Translations under genes and position numbers: made by a program
Shown here: in pieces, positions 8,355-16,779 of the stretch
How positions within the stretch are numbered: position 1 is the first letter of the stretch
How the letters are laid out: each line of letters starts with the position of its first letter
Source of the DNA: Anaerolineae bacterium
Lineage (GTDB): Bacteria > Chloroflexota > Anaerolineae > Aggregatilineales > Phototrophicaceae
DNA length: 64,000 nucleotides
Assembly: GCA_022825675.1 (NCBI GenBank)
Contig: JAJDWK010000094.1
Coordinates: 124,001-188,000 of the forward strand
Direction of reading: 5' to 3'
The notes under the pieces: generated by a model
The model's input: the letters and a program-made list of their open reading frames with translations, nothing else
The model's database searches: none
Told to the model about the DNA's origin: nothing

Positions 8355-9689
8355 TCATGCCAGCCCTGCCAGGGTGTCCGCCAGGCGGTCGATTTCTTCT
8401 TTGCTGTTCATCTCGGTAACGCAGAGCAGCATGTGATTTTGCAGGTGAAAATAATGCTGCCCCAGGTCATAGCCGCCGAGGATGCCTGCTTCCAGCAAGG
8501 CGGCGTTAATGTCCGCGATTGGGCGCGGGCATGCGACAGTAAATTCGTTGAAGAAGGCTTTGCTTTTGTCGACGCTGTAGCCATCGAGGCGGTCGATGCG
8601 CTCGGCGGCGTAATGGGCTTTGTGATAATTCAATTCGCCGACGCGCCGCAAGCCATTTTTGCCCATCAGCGCGAGATAGATGGAGGCAGCCAGCGCCATC
8701 AGCCCCTGGTTGGTGCAGATATTGCTGCTGGCGCGCTCGCGTTTGATGTCCTGCTCCCGCGGGCGCAGGGTCATGACATAGGCGCGTTTGCCATCGGCAT
8801 CCTGCGTTTCGCCGATGATGCGCCCGGCGATGCGCCTGACATGTTTTTTGCGCGTGGCGAAATAGCCGAGATACGGTCCGCCGAAGCCCAGGGGCACGCC
8901 CAGCGGCTGCGCCTCGCCCACGGCGATATCCGCGCCAAGCTCGCCCGGGCTCTTGAAGAGGGACAGCGCCATCGGGTTAGCGACGATGACCAGCAGCGCG
9001 CCCACTTGATGCGCGGCGGTCGCCAGCGTCGACAAGTCATCGATTTGCCCAAAAAAGTTCGGATATTGCACGGCAATCATGGCGGTATTGTCGTCCAGCA
9101 TTTCGATGAGGTCGACAATTTCGCCGCGGCCGCGGTCGCCGATGATGCGGATATCGCGCCCTTGGTGGTAAGTGCGCACTACTTCTCGATATTGCGGGTG
9201 GATCGCGTGGCTGAGGATGACTTTTTTGCGCCGGTGCCGCGACGCTTCCAGCGCCACAGTGACGGCTTCCGCCAGGCTGGTGGCACCGTCATAATGGCTG
9301 GCGTTGGCGGCGTCCATGCCCGTCAGCGCGCACATCATGCTTTGATATTCGTAAGTCGCCTGCAAGGTCCCTTGCGATATCTCGGGCTGATAGGGCGTGT
9401 AGGCGGTGTAGAATTCGCCGCGCAGCAGGATATGGTTCACGACCGAAGGGATGAAATGGTGATAGGCGCCAGCGCCGCGAAAGATGGCGAAATCGCCGCC
9501 GTGGTCATTCGCCTCGCTTATCGCCAGCATTTCGCTGGCGGCTTGCATTTCGCTCATGGGTGGCGGCAAATCCAGCGCGGGGAAGCGATGCGATGCTGGC
9601 ACCGCGTCAAAAAGCGCGTCAATAGAAGGTACGCCAATCGCCGCCAGCATTTGACGGGTATCGGCTTCGGTATGTGGGATGTAGCTCAC
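8355..9689 (-). CDS. gcvPA: glycine dehydrogenase (decarboxylating) subunit 1
   Basis: Non-PLP-binding partner subunit of the two-subunit P-protein (alpha2beta2 with GcvPB), 444 residues. It begins with the family-typical SYIPHTEAD segment and carries GGDFAIFRGAGAYHHFIPS, AYTPYQPEISQGTLQ, and SNICTNQGLMALAA towards the C-terminus. The ORF track starts at 9743, but conservation starts at a GTG codon at 9689, which has GAGGAAA about nine bases upstream, so I use that. It sits between gcvH (38 bases upstream) and gcvPB (56 bases downstream) in one operon. Confidence 0.94.
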   Translation of the reverse strand: MSYIPHTEADTRQMLAAIGVPSIDALFDAVPASHRFPALDLPPPMSEMQAASEMLAISEANDHGGDFAIFRGAGAYHHFIPSVVNHILLRGEFYTAYTPYQPEISQGTLQATYEYQSMMCALTGMDAANASHYDGATSLAEAVTVALEASRHRRKKVILSHAIHPQYREVVRTYHQGRDIRIIGDRGRGEIVDLIEMLDDNTAMIAVQYPNFFGQIDDLSTLATAAHQVGALLVIVANPMALSLFKSPGELGADIAVGEAQPLGVPLGFGGPYLGYFATRKKHVRRIAGRIIGETQDADGKRAYVMTLRPREQDIKRERASSNICTNQGLMALAASIYLALMGKNGLRRVGELNYHKAHYAAERIDRLDGYSVDKSKAFFNEFTVACPRPIADINAALLEAGILGGYDLGQHYFHLQNHMLLCVTEMNSKEEIDRLADTLAGLA

Positions 9690-9727
9690 GGTTCTGTTTC
9701 CTCGCGGGAGTTCAGCAGCGGCTAAAG

Positions 9728-10120
9728 CTAGCGCCCCTGGCAATAGCTGTCATAGGCGGCGGCGTCCATCAGCGCTTCTAAGGGCGCGAGGTCATCCGCG
9801 CGGATTTTGACCATCCAGCCAGCGCCAAAGGGGTCGGCATTGACCACTTCCGGCTCGTCTTCCAGCGCGGCGTTGACGGCGACAATTTCGCCGGGCACGG
9901 CGCTATAAAGCTCCGCCGCCGCCTTGACCGATTCAACTTCGCCAAAAGAGTCGCCGGCGTCCAGGCTTTCGCCCTCTTCACGGAATTCTACATACACGAT
10001 GTCGTTAAGCTGGTCTTGCGCGTAGTCGGTTATGCCGATGGTGACGGTATCGCCTTGCACCGCAAACCATTCGTCAGATTTGGCGTATTTCAACCCGGCT
10101 GGTGTTTGCCAGTCGCCCAT
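9728..10120 (-). CDS. gcvH: glycine cleavage system H protein
   Basis: Lipoyl carrier protein of the glycine cleavage system, 130 residues, shuttling the aminomethyl arm between the P- and T-proteins. The lipoyl-lysine motif is GEVESVKAAAELYS, preceded by ITDYAQDQLNDIVYVE and followed by GEIVAVNAAL, all typical. The track ORF begins at 10213, but that extension would lie in the riboswitch leader. The ATG at 10120 has AAGGAG six bases upstream and gives the usual N-terminus. First gene of the riboswitch-controlled operon. The lipoamide dehydrogenase is not in this window, and the T-protein is encoded in the separate GlyA-GcvT fusion. Confidence 0.95.
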   Translation of the reverse strand: MGDWQTPAGLKYAKSDEWFAVQGDTVTIGITDYAQDQLNDIVYVEFREEGESLDAGDSFGEVESVKAAAELYSAVPGEIVAVNAALEDEPEVVNADPFGAGWMVKIRADDLAPLEALMDAAAYDSYCQGR

Positions 10121-10150
10121 AGTCATCTCCTTCCCCGCAATACAAAGCAA

Positions 10151-10177
10151 GGGCGCATCCCATGCCAGAATGCGCCC
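10151..10177 (-). promoter_or_regulatory. hairpin in the gcv leader (possible expression platform)
   Basis: Perfect 8-bp stem gggcgcat/atgcgccc with an 11-base loop lies between the glycine aptamer and gcvH. On the minus strand it is followed by TTGCTTTG, not a full T-tract. It could be a weak intrinsic terminator or an anti-/sequestering structure for the riboswitch decision. Confidence 0.45.
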
Positions 10178-10208
10178 TGTCAGTCCGTTGACCTTCAGAG
10201 CTTGCCGC

Positions 10209-10305
10209 CGCAAGAATCCTTTTGCCTGAGAGTTTCACGCAAGTTGGCTGGCTTGTCGCTTGCCCCTTCGGCGTTTTGTCCGCGGACAAAATCTCTCTTC
10301 TTGCA
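10209..10305 (-). ncRNA. glycine riboswitch aptamer
   Basis: On the minus strand the leader of gcvH contains the glycine-aptamer core blocks in order: GAGAG, CGCCGAAGGGGCAA, then AAACTCTCAGGCAAAAGGA. P1 closes between GCAAGAA (about 10298-10304) and TTCTTGC (10210-10216). Only one full aptamer is evident; downstream sequence may form a ghost aptamer or expression platform. In known systems glycine binding switches on gcv expression, which fits the downstream operon. Confidence 0.93.
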
Positions 10306-10313
10306 ACAGCCAT

Positions 10314-10342
10314 AGTGTAGCGCGTATTATGTGAGTCCGCAA
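10314..10342 (-). promoter_or_regulatory. promoter of the riboswitch-gcvH-gcvPA-gcvPB operon
   Basis: Minus-strand TTGCGG (10337-10342), a 17-base spacer, then TACACT (10314-10319). Transcription would start about 7 bases on, at ~10307, exactly at the base of riboswitch P1. This agreement makes it one of the best supported promoters in the window. Confidence 0.65.
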
Positions 10343-10363
10343 CGCTTTGGATTGCCGGGGATT

Positions 10364-11029
10364 ATGCTCAAGCCGTTCACATTTGTCCTCTATAGCCTGC
10401 TGGCGGGGCTTATCCTGGGCATCGCCGCGCTGTCGCTCTTCCTGCTGCATGACCGTCTGAGCGGGCGGGCAGCGCTCGAAGCTGCCCTATTCAGCGCGGA
10501 AAGCGGCGGGCATGTCGACGGCATCGTCAAGATTACGCCGCCACTGGCGTTGCCCGGCTTTTCCCTCAGCAATCATGATGGCGGGGAAACCACCCTGCAA
10601 GAGTTGCGCGGACGGCACATTTTGCTGACCTTCGGCTTCACGCATTGTCCCGACATCTGCCCGCTGACTTTAAATGAATTTCAGCAAATCCAGCAGATGC
10701 TGGGCGCGCTTGCCGAGCGCGCGCATTTTGTCTTTGTCAGCGTTGATGGCGCCCGCGACAGCCCCGCTGCGCTTAAGCGATACTTTGACTTCCGCGGCTT
10801 TGATGCCATGCTCGGCTTGACGGGAGACGAAGCGGCGGTGCGCCAATTGGGCGACCCGCTGGGGCTGGATTTTGCGCTTGGCGAAAGCGATACAACAGGC
10901 AGCTACCAAGTGACGCATACAGCGGGCGCATTCCTGCTGGATGAAACGGGACATTGGATTGCCCGCTATCACTTCGGCGCGCCTGCCAGAGCCATCGCCG
11001 CGGACATGCGGGCGCTGCTCTCCGCTTGA
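10364..11029 (+). CDS. SCO1/SenC-family copper/thioredoxin-fold protein
   Basis: SCO family protein, a membrane-tethered thioredoxin fold that delivers copper to the CuA site of cytochrome c oxidase or acts as a thiol reductase. An N-terminal helix (FVLYSLLAGLILGIAALSLFLL) anchors a periplasmic/extracellular domain. The Cu-binding CPDIC motif follows FGFTHCP, the SVDGARDSP block is present, and the distal ligand His is in YQVTHTAGAFLLD. From the ATG at 10364 the length is 221 aa; an upstream GTG at 10331 is possible but adds no conserved sequence. Divergent from the gcv operon, sharing the intergenic promoter region. No cytochrome oxidase genes are in the window. Confidence 0.88.
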   Translation: MLKPFTFVLYSLLAGLILGIAALSLFLLHDRLSGRAALEAALFSAESGGHVDGIVKITPPLALPGFSLSNHDGGETTLQELRGRHILLTFGFTHCPDICPLTLNEFQQIQQMLGALAERAHFVFVSVDGARDSPAALKRYFDFRGFDAMLGLTGDEAAVRQLGDPLGLDFALGESDTTGSYQVTHTAGAFLLDETGHWIARYHFGAPARAIAADMRALLSA

Positions 11030-11039
11030 AGCAGGCGCA

Positions 11040-12221
11040 TTAGCCGTTGATATACAGCCGGGGGGCGCGCGGCGCCAGCGTTGCGACTACCTCGTAACTG
11101 ATAGTATCCAGCCAGCCAGCGATTTCCTGCGCGCTGATTACATCAGCGCCTTGCCACCCCAAAAGCACCACCTCGTCATCAACAGCGGCATCGGGGATGT
11201 GGCTGACATCTATTGTGATTTTCTCCATGCTCACGCGCCCGACAAGCGGCGCCCGCCGCCCCCTCACCAGCACTTGCCGCCAGGTCAGCGGCGAGCGGCG
11301 CAGCCCATCCGCATAGCCCACAGGCAGGATGGCAATCGTCTCAGTCCCGCGGGTGTGATAGGCCTTGCCATAGCCAACAGGGCTGCCCGGCGGCAAGGTC
11401 TTGAGCTGGGCGATGCGCGTCCGCCAGGTTAATGCCGGCTGCAGCCCGCGGGGAGATGCCGCCCCCGGCGCGGGATTTAGCCCATACAGCAGCAAGCCGG
11501 CGCGCGCAAGGTTGAAGACGCTCCCCGGGCTGTTGAGCAGCGCGGCGGAATTGGCGGCGTGAACGAACTTGATAGGCGCGCCCTGCCCGCGCGCGTCCGC
11601 CAGAACACGCTGGAAGCGCCGCAGCTGCAAGGCAGTGAAATCGGGGTCATCATCCGCGCTGGCGAAATGCGTGTACAGCCCATCAAGCCGGATATTCGGC
11701 AGCGCCCGCAGCCGGCGGCAAAGCGCCGCCACCTCAGGCAGAGTCAGGCCCAGCCGCCCCATGCCGCTATCCACCTTGACATGGACTGGCAGGCGCGTCC
11801 CCAGCTTTTGCGCCGCCGCCTGATAGGAATCCGCCAAGCGCGCGTCATATAACGAGACAGTTAGCCCCAGCTTAAGCGCCCGCGGGAGCGCCCGCGGCGG
11901 GATATAACTCAAAAGCAGAATTGGCGCGTTGATGCCAGCCTGACGCAGCGCCGCCGCTTCTTCCAGGTTGGCGACCGCCAGCATGTCCGCGCCCTGCGCC
12001 AGCGCCGTCTGCGCCACTTGCTCCCCGCCGTGCCCATAGGCATTCGCCTTGACCACCGCCATCAGCGCGACATCAGCGCCGATGCGCGCCTTTATCCAGC
12101 GCGTATTGTGGGCGATAGCGCGCAAATCAACAGTAACTTGGCTGGGAGCGCCGGACATGCTGGCACTTGCCGAAGCTGCCAGCGGCGAAGGAATCGGGGC
12201 AAATTCGTGGTAAGTGCGCAT
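11040..12221 (-). CDS. alr: alanine racemase
   Basis: PLP-dependent racemase interconverting L- and D-alanine for peptidoglycan. The PLP lysine is in VVKANAYGHG at the start of the barrel. KVDSGMGRLGL, LARAGLLLYGLNP and VGYADGLRR mark the barrel and substrate site, and the catalytic-Tyr region is PVGYGKAYHTRG. The C-terminal domain shows GRVSMEKITIDVS, a variant of the usual GRVSMDM. Start placed at ATG 12221 with GGAG four bases upstream (393 aa); ATG 12158 would give a more typical N-terminus but has no ribosome site. The track ORF to 12560 runs through tgt and its promoter and is too long. Tail-to-tail with the SCO gene. Confidence 0.93.
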   Translation of the reverse strand: MRTYHEFAPIPSPLAASASASMSGAPSQVTVDLRAIAHNTRWIKARIGADVALMAVVKANAYGHGGEQVAQTALAQGADMLAVANLEEAAALRQAGINAPILLLSYIPPRALPRALKLGLTVSLYDARLADSYQAAAQKLGTRLPVHVKVDSGMGRLGLTLPEVAALCRRLRALPNIRLDGLYTHFASADDDPDFTALQLRRFQRVLADARGQGAPIKFVHAANSAALLNSPGSVFNLARAGLLLYGLNPAPGAASPRGLQPALTWRTRIAQLKTLPPGSPVGYGKAYHTRGTETIAILPVGYADGLRRSPLTWRQVLVRGRRAPLVGRVSMEKITIDVSHIPDAAVDDEVVLLGWQGADVISAQEIAGWLDTISYEVVATLAPRAPRLYING

Positions 12222-12345
12222 CGCGCTCCAGCGCAAGGGGCTTGCGTTTTTCAAGGGGATGAGACAGGCAAAGTATAGCAGCGGCGGAATGCGCTCGCCC
12301 TGCGCTGGGGGCTGATTGCCGCGCATTCGCCGCAGATGCCTGTGA

Positions 12346-12351
12346 TATACT
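12346..12351 (+). promoter_or_regulatory. extended -10 TATACT before tgt
   Basis: TGTGATATACT upstream of tgt contains TATACT with a TG one base before it. The start codon follows 34 bases later. I see no good -35. Confidence 0.45.
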
Positions 12352-12384
12352 GCTCGCTGCGAAAACTTGAGCCTAGGAAATGTA

Positions 12385-13503
12385 ATGTCCTTTGACTTTG
12401 AAGTCATCGCCCGAGATGGTGCCGCCCGCGCGGGCATACTGCATACGCCGCATGGGGACATCCCCACGCCCGTTTTCGCGCCGGTTGGCACCGCCGCCAC
12501 AGTCAAAGCCGTGCCTCCGCGTGACCTGGAAGCGCTTGATACGCGCCTGGTGCTCGCCAATACCTATCATTTGTTCCTGCGACCGGGCGATACACTCATC
12601 CGGGATTTGGGCGGCTTGCACCATTTCATGGGCTGGCAGGGACCGCTGCTGACGGATTCTGGCGGCTTCCAGGTCTTCAGCCTGGCGGGCATCAACCGCA
12701 TCGACGAAGATGGCGTCACCTTCCGCAGCCACCTTGATGGCAGCGCCAAACGCCTCAGCCCGCAGCGCTCGATGCAGATTCAGCAAAATCTGGGCGCTGA
12801 TATCATCATGGCATTTGACCAATGCCCGCCGCCGCGGGAGCGCGCCGAGGTGGAAGCGGCGGTGGCGCGCACGCACCGCTGGCTGCGCGCCTGCCGCGAG
12901 GCGCACCCCAGCGATGCGCGTCAAGCGCTTTTTGGCATCGTGCAAGGCGGCATCTTCCCCGACCTGCGCGAGCAATCGGCGCAGTTTGTATCCAGCCTCG
13001 ACCTCAAGGGTTATGCCATCGGCGGCTTGGCGGTGGGCGAGAGCAAAGCCGAAATGTACGCGATGCTGGAGCATACAATCCCGGCATTGCCAGCGCCGCG
13101 CCCGCGCTATTTGATGGGCGTTGGCGAGCCTGACGACCTTGTCGAAGGCATTCGGCGCGGCGTTGACATTTTCGATTGCGTCATCCCCACCCGGCTCGCT
13201 CGTCACGGCGCGGCATTCACGCATAAGGGGCGGCTCAACCTGCGCAACGCCCGCCACAAAAATAAGGAAGCGCCGCTGGACCCGGCGCTGGACAATTATG
13301 CCAGCCGCTTTTCCCGCGCCTACCTGCGGCATCTGGTGGTGGCGAAAGAACTGCTGGGGCATTATCTGCTCAGCCTGCACAATATCGACTTTCTCCAGCG
13401 TCATGTCGCGGCAATGCGCCAAGCCATCATCGACGGGCAGCTGCAACAATACGCCGACAGCTTCCTGCCGCGCTATCTCAACAGCGACCCGTCCTGCCGC
13501 TAA
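12385..13503 (+). CDS. tgt: queuine/archaeosine tRNA-ribosyltransferase family (tRNA-guanine transglycosylase), zinc site lost
   Basis: Exchanges guanine 34 for preQ1 in tRNAs with GUN anticodons. TPVFAPVGTAATVK, LANTYHLFLRPG, LLTDSGGFQVFSL (general-base Asp) and FDCVIPTRLARHG (nucleophile Asp) are intact, so the catalytic core looks functional. The C-terminal structural zinc site is not: the usual CxCxxC before SRAYLRHL is replaced by PALDNYASRF, with no cysteine, although the later His in LSLHNIDF remains. Start at ATG 12385 with AGGA seven bases upstream, rather than TTG 12367. Length 372 aa is normal. A QueG homologue at 55.7 kb supports a queuosine pathway in this genome. Confidence 0.92.
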   Translation: MSFDFEVIARDGAARAGILHTPHGDIPTPVFAPVGTAATVKAVPPRDLEALDTRLVLANTYHLFLRPGDTLIRDLGGLHHFMGWQGPLLTDSGGFQVFSLAGINRIDEDGVTFRSHLDGSAKRLSPQRSMQIQQNLGADIIMAFDQCPPPRERAEVEAAVARTHRWLRACREAHPSDARQALFGIVQGGIFPDLREQSAQFVSSLDLKGYAIGGLAVGESKAEMYAMLEHTIPALPAPRPRYLMGVGEPDDLVEGIRRGVDIFDCVIPTRLARHGAAFTHKGRLNLRNARHKNKEAPLDPALDNYASRFSRAYLRHLVVAKELLGHYLLSLHNIDFLQRHVAAMRQAIIDGQLQQYADSFLPRYLNSDPSCR

Positions 13504-13586
13504 GCCGGCATTTGCCACCGCGAACAAGAACAAATCACCACTTTCGGCAGCGCCTGCTCGCGATTCCCTTGTATACTGACTGTGTC

Positions 13587-13616
13587 TTGCCGATGGTGGC
13601 GGCGCTTTTTTATACT
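13587..13616 (+). promoter_or_regulatory. promoter of the DUF3048 gene
   Basis: TTGCCG (13587-13592), an 18-base spacer, then TATACT (13611-13616). A second TATACT lies at 13572-13577. The gene starts at TTG 13652. Confidence 0.5.
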
Positions 13617-13651
13617 ATTGCTTCGACGATAGGAAGAATGAGAGTGCGCAA

Positions 13652-14839
13652 TTGAACGCAAAATCTATATGCTCCCGCTTGCCACACTGCCTGACAGGCA
13701 TCGCCATGATGCTGCTCTGCTGCGGCGCAACCCTGGCGCAGGACACGAGCGGGGCTAGCGCCGGACGGCTGATACGGCAGGCGCTGGCGGAAGACTATCA
13801 GCCGGCGTCGCAGCTGCCGGTGGGACCCAGCGCCTATCCCTATGGCATCAACCCCTTGACGGGCTTGCCCTACCCCGATGATGCCGCGCGCGAGCGCCGC
13901 AATCTCATCGTCAAGGTCTCGAACTGGCCGCCGGAAGTGCGCCCCCAGCATGGCATTAATCAAGCCGATATCGTTTTCGAATATGAAGCGGAAGGCGGTG
14001 TGACGCGCTTCGCCGCGCTCTACCGCTCCAACGCGCCCGCCAAAGTCGGCTCTATACGCAGCGCGCGCCTGCTGGATATCGAGCTGCTGACGATGTACGC
14101 GGCGCTGCTGGCATATTCGGGCACCAGCGGTCCACTCAAATCCATTTACGAGACCGCGCCCTTCCGCCCCGCCCTGCTATCGCCATCTTTGAACGACAAT
14201 TGCGAGACGGCTGGCTTCTGCCGCGATGAAACCTTGTGGGACCGCAGCTATGAGCATACGCTTTTTGGCGACACGCAAATGATGTGGCAGCGGGCGGACC
14301 TGCGAAATGCCAATATCGGCTATCGCGCCGTTGGCTTCGCCTTCAGCCTGGATGCGCCCGCTGGCGGCACGGCGGTGCTGGATGTCTATACCAATTGGTA
14401 CAACCGCACGGATGTGCGCTGGCAATATGATGATGTACACGAGCGCTATCTGCGTTATGCCGATGGCAGCGCCCACCTGGACGCGGCTGATGGCTCCCAA
14501 CTGGCGGCGGACAATCTGATTTTTCTGCAAGTTCCGCACAACCGCCGCCCCGATCTCTTTCAGCCGGGTTCCATTGATGAATCCTACGAAGTTGCGCTGT
14601 GGGGGCGGGGACCCGCCTATGTCTTGCGCGATGGGCGGCGCATCGCCGGTTCTTGGCATCGCCCCGAGCAGCACCGGGGGGCGGCGCTGCAATTGACCTA
14701 CGCGGACGGCGCGCCCATCACCCTTAAGCCGGGGCGCAGCTGGGTAACGATTATGCGCGGGCTGGATTCGGTGGTCTTCAGTGAGCAGCGCGCCGAGCTG
14801 GGGGCAGCGGCATTTAATGCCAGCGATGCGCAAGGTTGA
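13652..14839 (+). CDS. DUF3048 (YerB-like) secreted protein
   Basis: Exported protein of the DUF3048 family; molecular function unknown. A signal peptide is visible (LTGIAMMLLCCGATLA), with cleavage likely near AQD. The N-terminal DUF3048 domain carries the family-typical NPLTGLPY, RPQHGINQADIVFEYEAEGGVTRF and VGSIRSARLLDIELL. A second domain follows, with LIFLQVP and GRRIAGSWHRP, ending near WVTIMRG. The only fitting start is TTG 13652, with GAGAG about eight bases upstream. It precedes mltG by 73 bases on the same strand, which suggests a role at the cell envelope, but this is only context. Confidence 0.85.
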   Translation: MNAKSICSRLPHCLTGIAMMLLCCGATLAQDTSGASAGRLIRQALAEDYQPASQLPVGPSAYPYGINPLTGLPYPDDAARERRNLIVKVSNWPPEVRPQHGINQADIVFEYEAEGGVTRFAALYRSNAPAKVGSIRSARLLDIELLTMYAALLAYSGTSGPLKSIYETAPFRPALLSPSLNDNCETAGFCRDETLWDRSYEHTLFGDTQMMWQRADLRNANIGYRAVGFAFSLDAPAGGTAVLDVYTNWYNRTDVRWQYDDVHERYLRYADGSAHLDAADGSQLAADNLIFLQVPHNRRPDLFQPGSIDESYEVALWGRGPAYVLRDGRRIAGSWHRPEQHRGAALQLTYADGAPITLKPGRSWVTIMRGLDSVVFSEQRAELGAAAFNASDAQG

Positions 14840-14912
14840 GCCGCCCCGCGCCAGCGAGGCATGGCATGTGTCTGAAGCCGCCACTTAAGCCCGCGTAAGG
14901 AAGGCGGATTCC

Positions 14913-16016
14913 TTGCGCCGCGCGCTGCATTTGCTCCTCTTTTTAGGTATCAGCCTGCTGATAATTGCGGCGCTTGTACTGGCGGCTGTCAACTTCGTCA
15001 GCGGCGGCAACCTGTTGGATAGCGCGCAAGTCTTGCTGCTGCGGCTGCAACTCCAATCCCGGCAAGGGGAGCTGACAGCGCCTTACAGCAGCAACCAAGA
15101 CACCGTACGCTTTGAGATTTTGCCCGGTGCCAGCGCCGCCAGCATCGCCGCGGACCTGGCAGCCGCCACGCTCATCAGCGATGCCCGCCTCTTCCTGGAT
15201 TTTGCCCGCGTTGAAGGCTTGGACCGCCGCTTTGAAGCCAGCGTCTATTTTCTCAAGCAGACGCAGTCAATTGCGCAAATCGCCGCGGCGCTGACCGATT
15301 CCAGCAAAAGTTTCATCAGCTTCCGCACGGTGGAAGGCGCGCGCATCGAAGAGCTGGCGGCATCTATCGACAACAATAAATTGCTCGGCTTTAGCGGCGG
15401 CGAGTTCTATGCCTTTGTCGCAATTGGCGCGCCGCTGCCAGCGGAATTCGCGGACTGGGCTGGCATCCCGGCGGGGGCATCGCTCGAAGGCTATATGTTC
15501 CCCGATACCTATCAGCTGCCGCCGGATATCAGCGCGCAGCAACTGCGTGACCTGCTGCTGCGCAGCTTCCGCGCCCGCGTCGGCGAGGAGCTGTGGCACG
15601 CCGCCCAGGCGCAAGGGCTCAGCATTCATCAGGCGGTTACGCTGGCGTCCATCATCGAGCGGGAGGCGGTCTGGCGGGATGAACATCCGCTTATCGCCAG
15701 CGTTTATCGCAACCGCCTCGCCATCAACATGCTGCTGGAAGCGGATCCAACAGTGCAATATGGCTTGCAAGGCGGACGCGGGAGTTGGTGGCCCCAAATC
15801 ACGCGGGCGGATTATCAGCGCGTCGAGTCACCTTATAATACTTATCGCCACGCGGGCTTGCCGCCGGGACCCATCGCCAGCCCCGGGCTGTCGGCGATTG
15901 AAGCGGCGCTGCAGCCGGCGGAGTCAGAGTATTTCTATTTTCGCGCCGCTTGCGATCAGTCCTTTCGGCACAATTTCGCCCGCAATTTTGAAGAACATCT
16001 GGCAAATGGCTGTTAG
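14913..16016 (+). CDS. mltG: endolytic murein transglycosylase MltG (YceG-like)
   Basis: Inner-membrane lytic transglycosylase that cuts nascent glycan strands and sets peptidoglycan chain length. One N-terminal helix (LHLLLFLGISLLIIAALVLAAV) is followed by a LysM-like subdomain around FEILPGASAASIA and the YceG catalytic domain. Signature blocks are LEGYMFPDTYQLP, TLASIIEREA (catalytic Glu), LEADPTVQYG and YNTYRHAGLPPGPIASPG. Start is TTG 14913 with AAGGAAGGCGG upstream; length 367 aa is normal. Its stop overlaps the start of the next gene. In many bacteria a Holliday-junction resolvase follows mltG; here a lipoprotein gene does. Confidence 0.93.
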   Translation: MRRALHLLLFLGISLLIIAALVLAAVNFVSGGNLLDSAQVLLLRLQLQSRQGELTAPYSSNQDTVRFEILPGASAASIAADLAAATLISDARLFLDFARVEGLDRRFEASVYFLKQTQSIAQIAAALTDSSKSFISFRTVEGARIEELAASIDNNKLLGFSGGEFYAFVAIGAPLPAEFADWAGIPAGASLEGYMFPDTYQLPPDISAQQLRDLLLRSFRARVGEELWHAAQAQGLSIHQAVTLASIIEREAVWRDEHPLIASVYRNRLAINMLLEADPTVQYGLQGGRGSWWPQITRADYQRVESPYNTYRHAGLPPGPIASPGLSAIEAALQPAESEYFYFRAACDQSFRHNFARNFEEHLANGC

Positions 16017-16779
16017 CTGGCGCTGCCCGGCGGTCAAGGCGCGGGCGGGATTTCCGCTCTTGGCGCTGGCGCTTTTGCTGACTGCTTGTGGCGTGGCGCG
16101 GGCACCGTCCCTGCCCAAGATTGCGCTGCTGGCACCCTTTGAGGGGCGCTATCGCGCCATCGGCTATAACGCGCTCTACGCCGCGCAACTGGCATTTGCT
16201 GAAGGGGACGCGGGCGCGGCGCGGCTGCTGCCAGTGGATGACGGCGGCAGCGTCCACACCGCGGCTGATCGCATGCGCGCGCTGGCGCTTGACCCCGCTG
16301 TCGCTGCCATCATCGCGCTGGGACCCTTCGCCAGCCACCCGCAAGCGCAAGCCGAAGCCACCGTCCCGCTGCTGTTGCTGGGCAATTGGGGGCATGCCCG
16401 CGCTGATGACGACGCGCTCTACCTGGCGCATGCGCAGCTGGTGGCGGCGCGCTCCGCTGACGACTTGCTGATGCTGGAGCCAGCGCGCGATTCAGGCGAA
16501 GATTTAAGAGACATTGTATTCACGAGCAGCGCGGCGCTGGCGGCTGATGACTTCCGCGCGCGCTACCAGGCGCTGACGGATAGCGAACCAAATCTGCTGG
16601 CGACTTTGGTATATGACGCGGCGCGCCTCGCGCTGTATGCGGTCAATACTGGGCAGGCTGTCGGCAGCGGCGCGTATCGCGGCATCAATGGCGAATTTCA
16701 CTTTGAAGACGGCTATTGGCGCGGCGCGCCTATCCACCGCTATCGCTACCAAGCCGGGCGGCTCATCGCGGCGGGCTAA
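16006..16779 (+). CDS. lipoprotein resembling a branched-chain amino acid/ligand-binding receptor
   Basis: Predicted lipoprotein of 257 residues. A signal peptide ends in the lipobox LLTAC (FPLLALALLLTACG), followed by a periplasmic-binding-protein fold of the Leu/Ile/Val-receptor type: KIALLAPFEGRYRAIGYNALYAAQLAF at the start and the late LVYDAARLALYAV and GINGEFHFEDGYW. It is shorter than usual receptors (~350-400 aa), and no ABC transporter genes adjoin it. It may be a sensor or orphan ligand-binding protein. Start ATG 16006 lies inside the mltG end, so the genes are likely translationally coupled. The larger track ORF from 15409 is a shadow of mltG upstream of this point. Confidence 0.75.
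   Translation: MAVSWRCPAVKARAGFPLLALALLLTACGVARAPSLPKIALLAPFEGRYRAIGYNALYAAQLAFAEGDAGAARLLPVDDGGSVHTAADRMRALALDPAVAAIIALGPFASHPQAQAEATVPLLLLGNWGHARADDDALYLAHAQLVAARSADDLLMLEPARDSGEDLRDIVFTSSAALAADDFRARYQALTDSEPNLLATLVYDAARLALYAVNTGQAVGSGAYRGINGEFHFEDGYWRGAPIHRYRYQAGRLIAAG

Noticed and set aside
13504-13651. tRNA or small RNA gene between tgt and DUF3048
   Set aside because: No cloverleaf or TPsiC (GGTTCGAAT-like) box; the gap is explained by a promoter.
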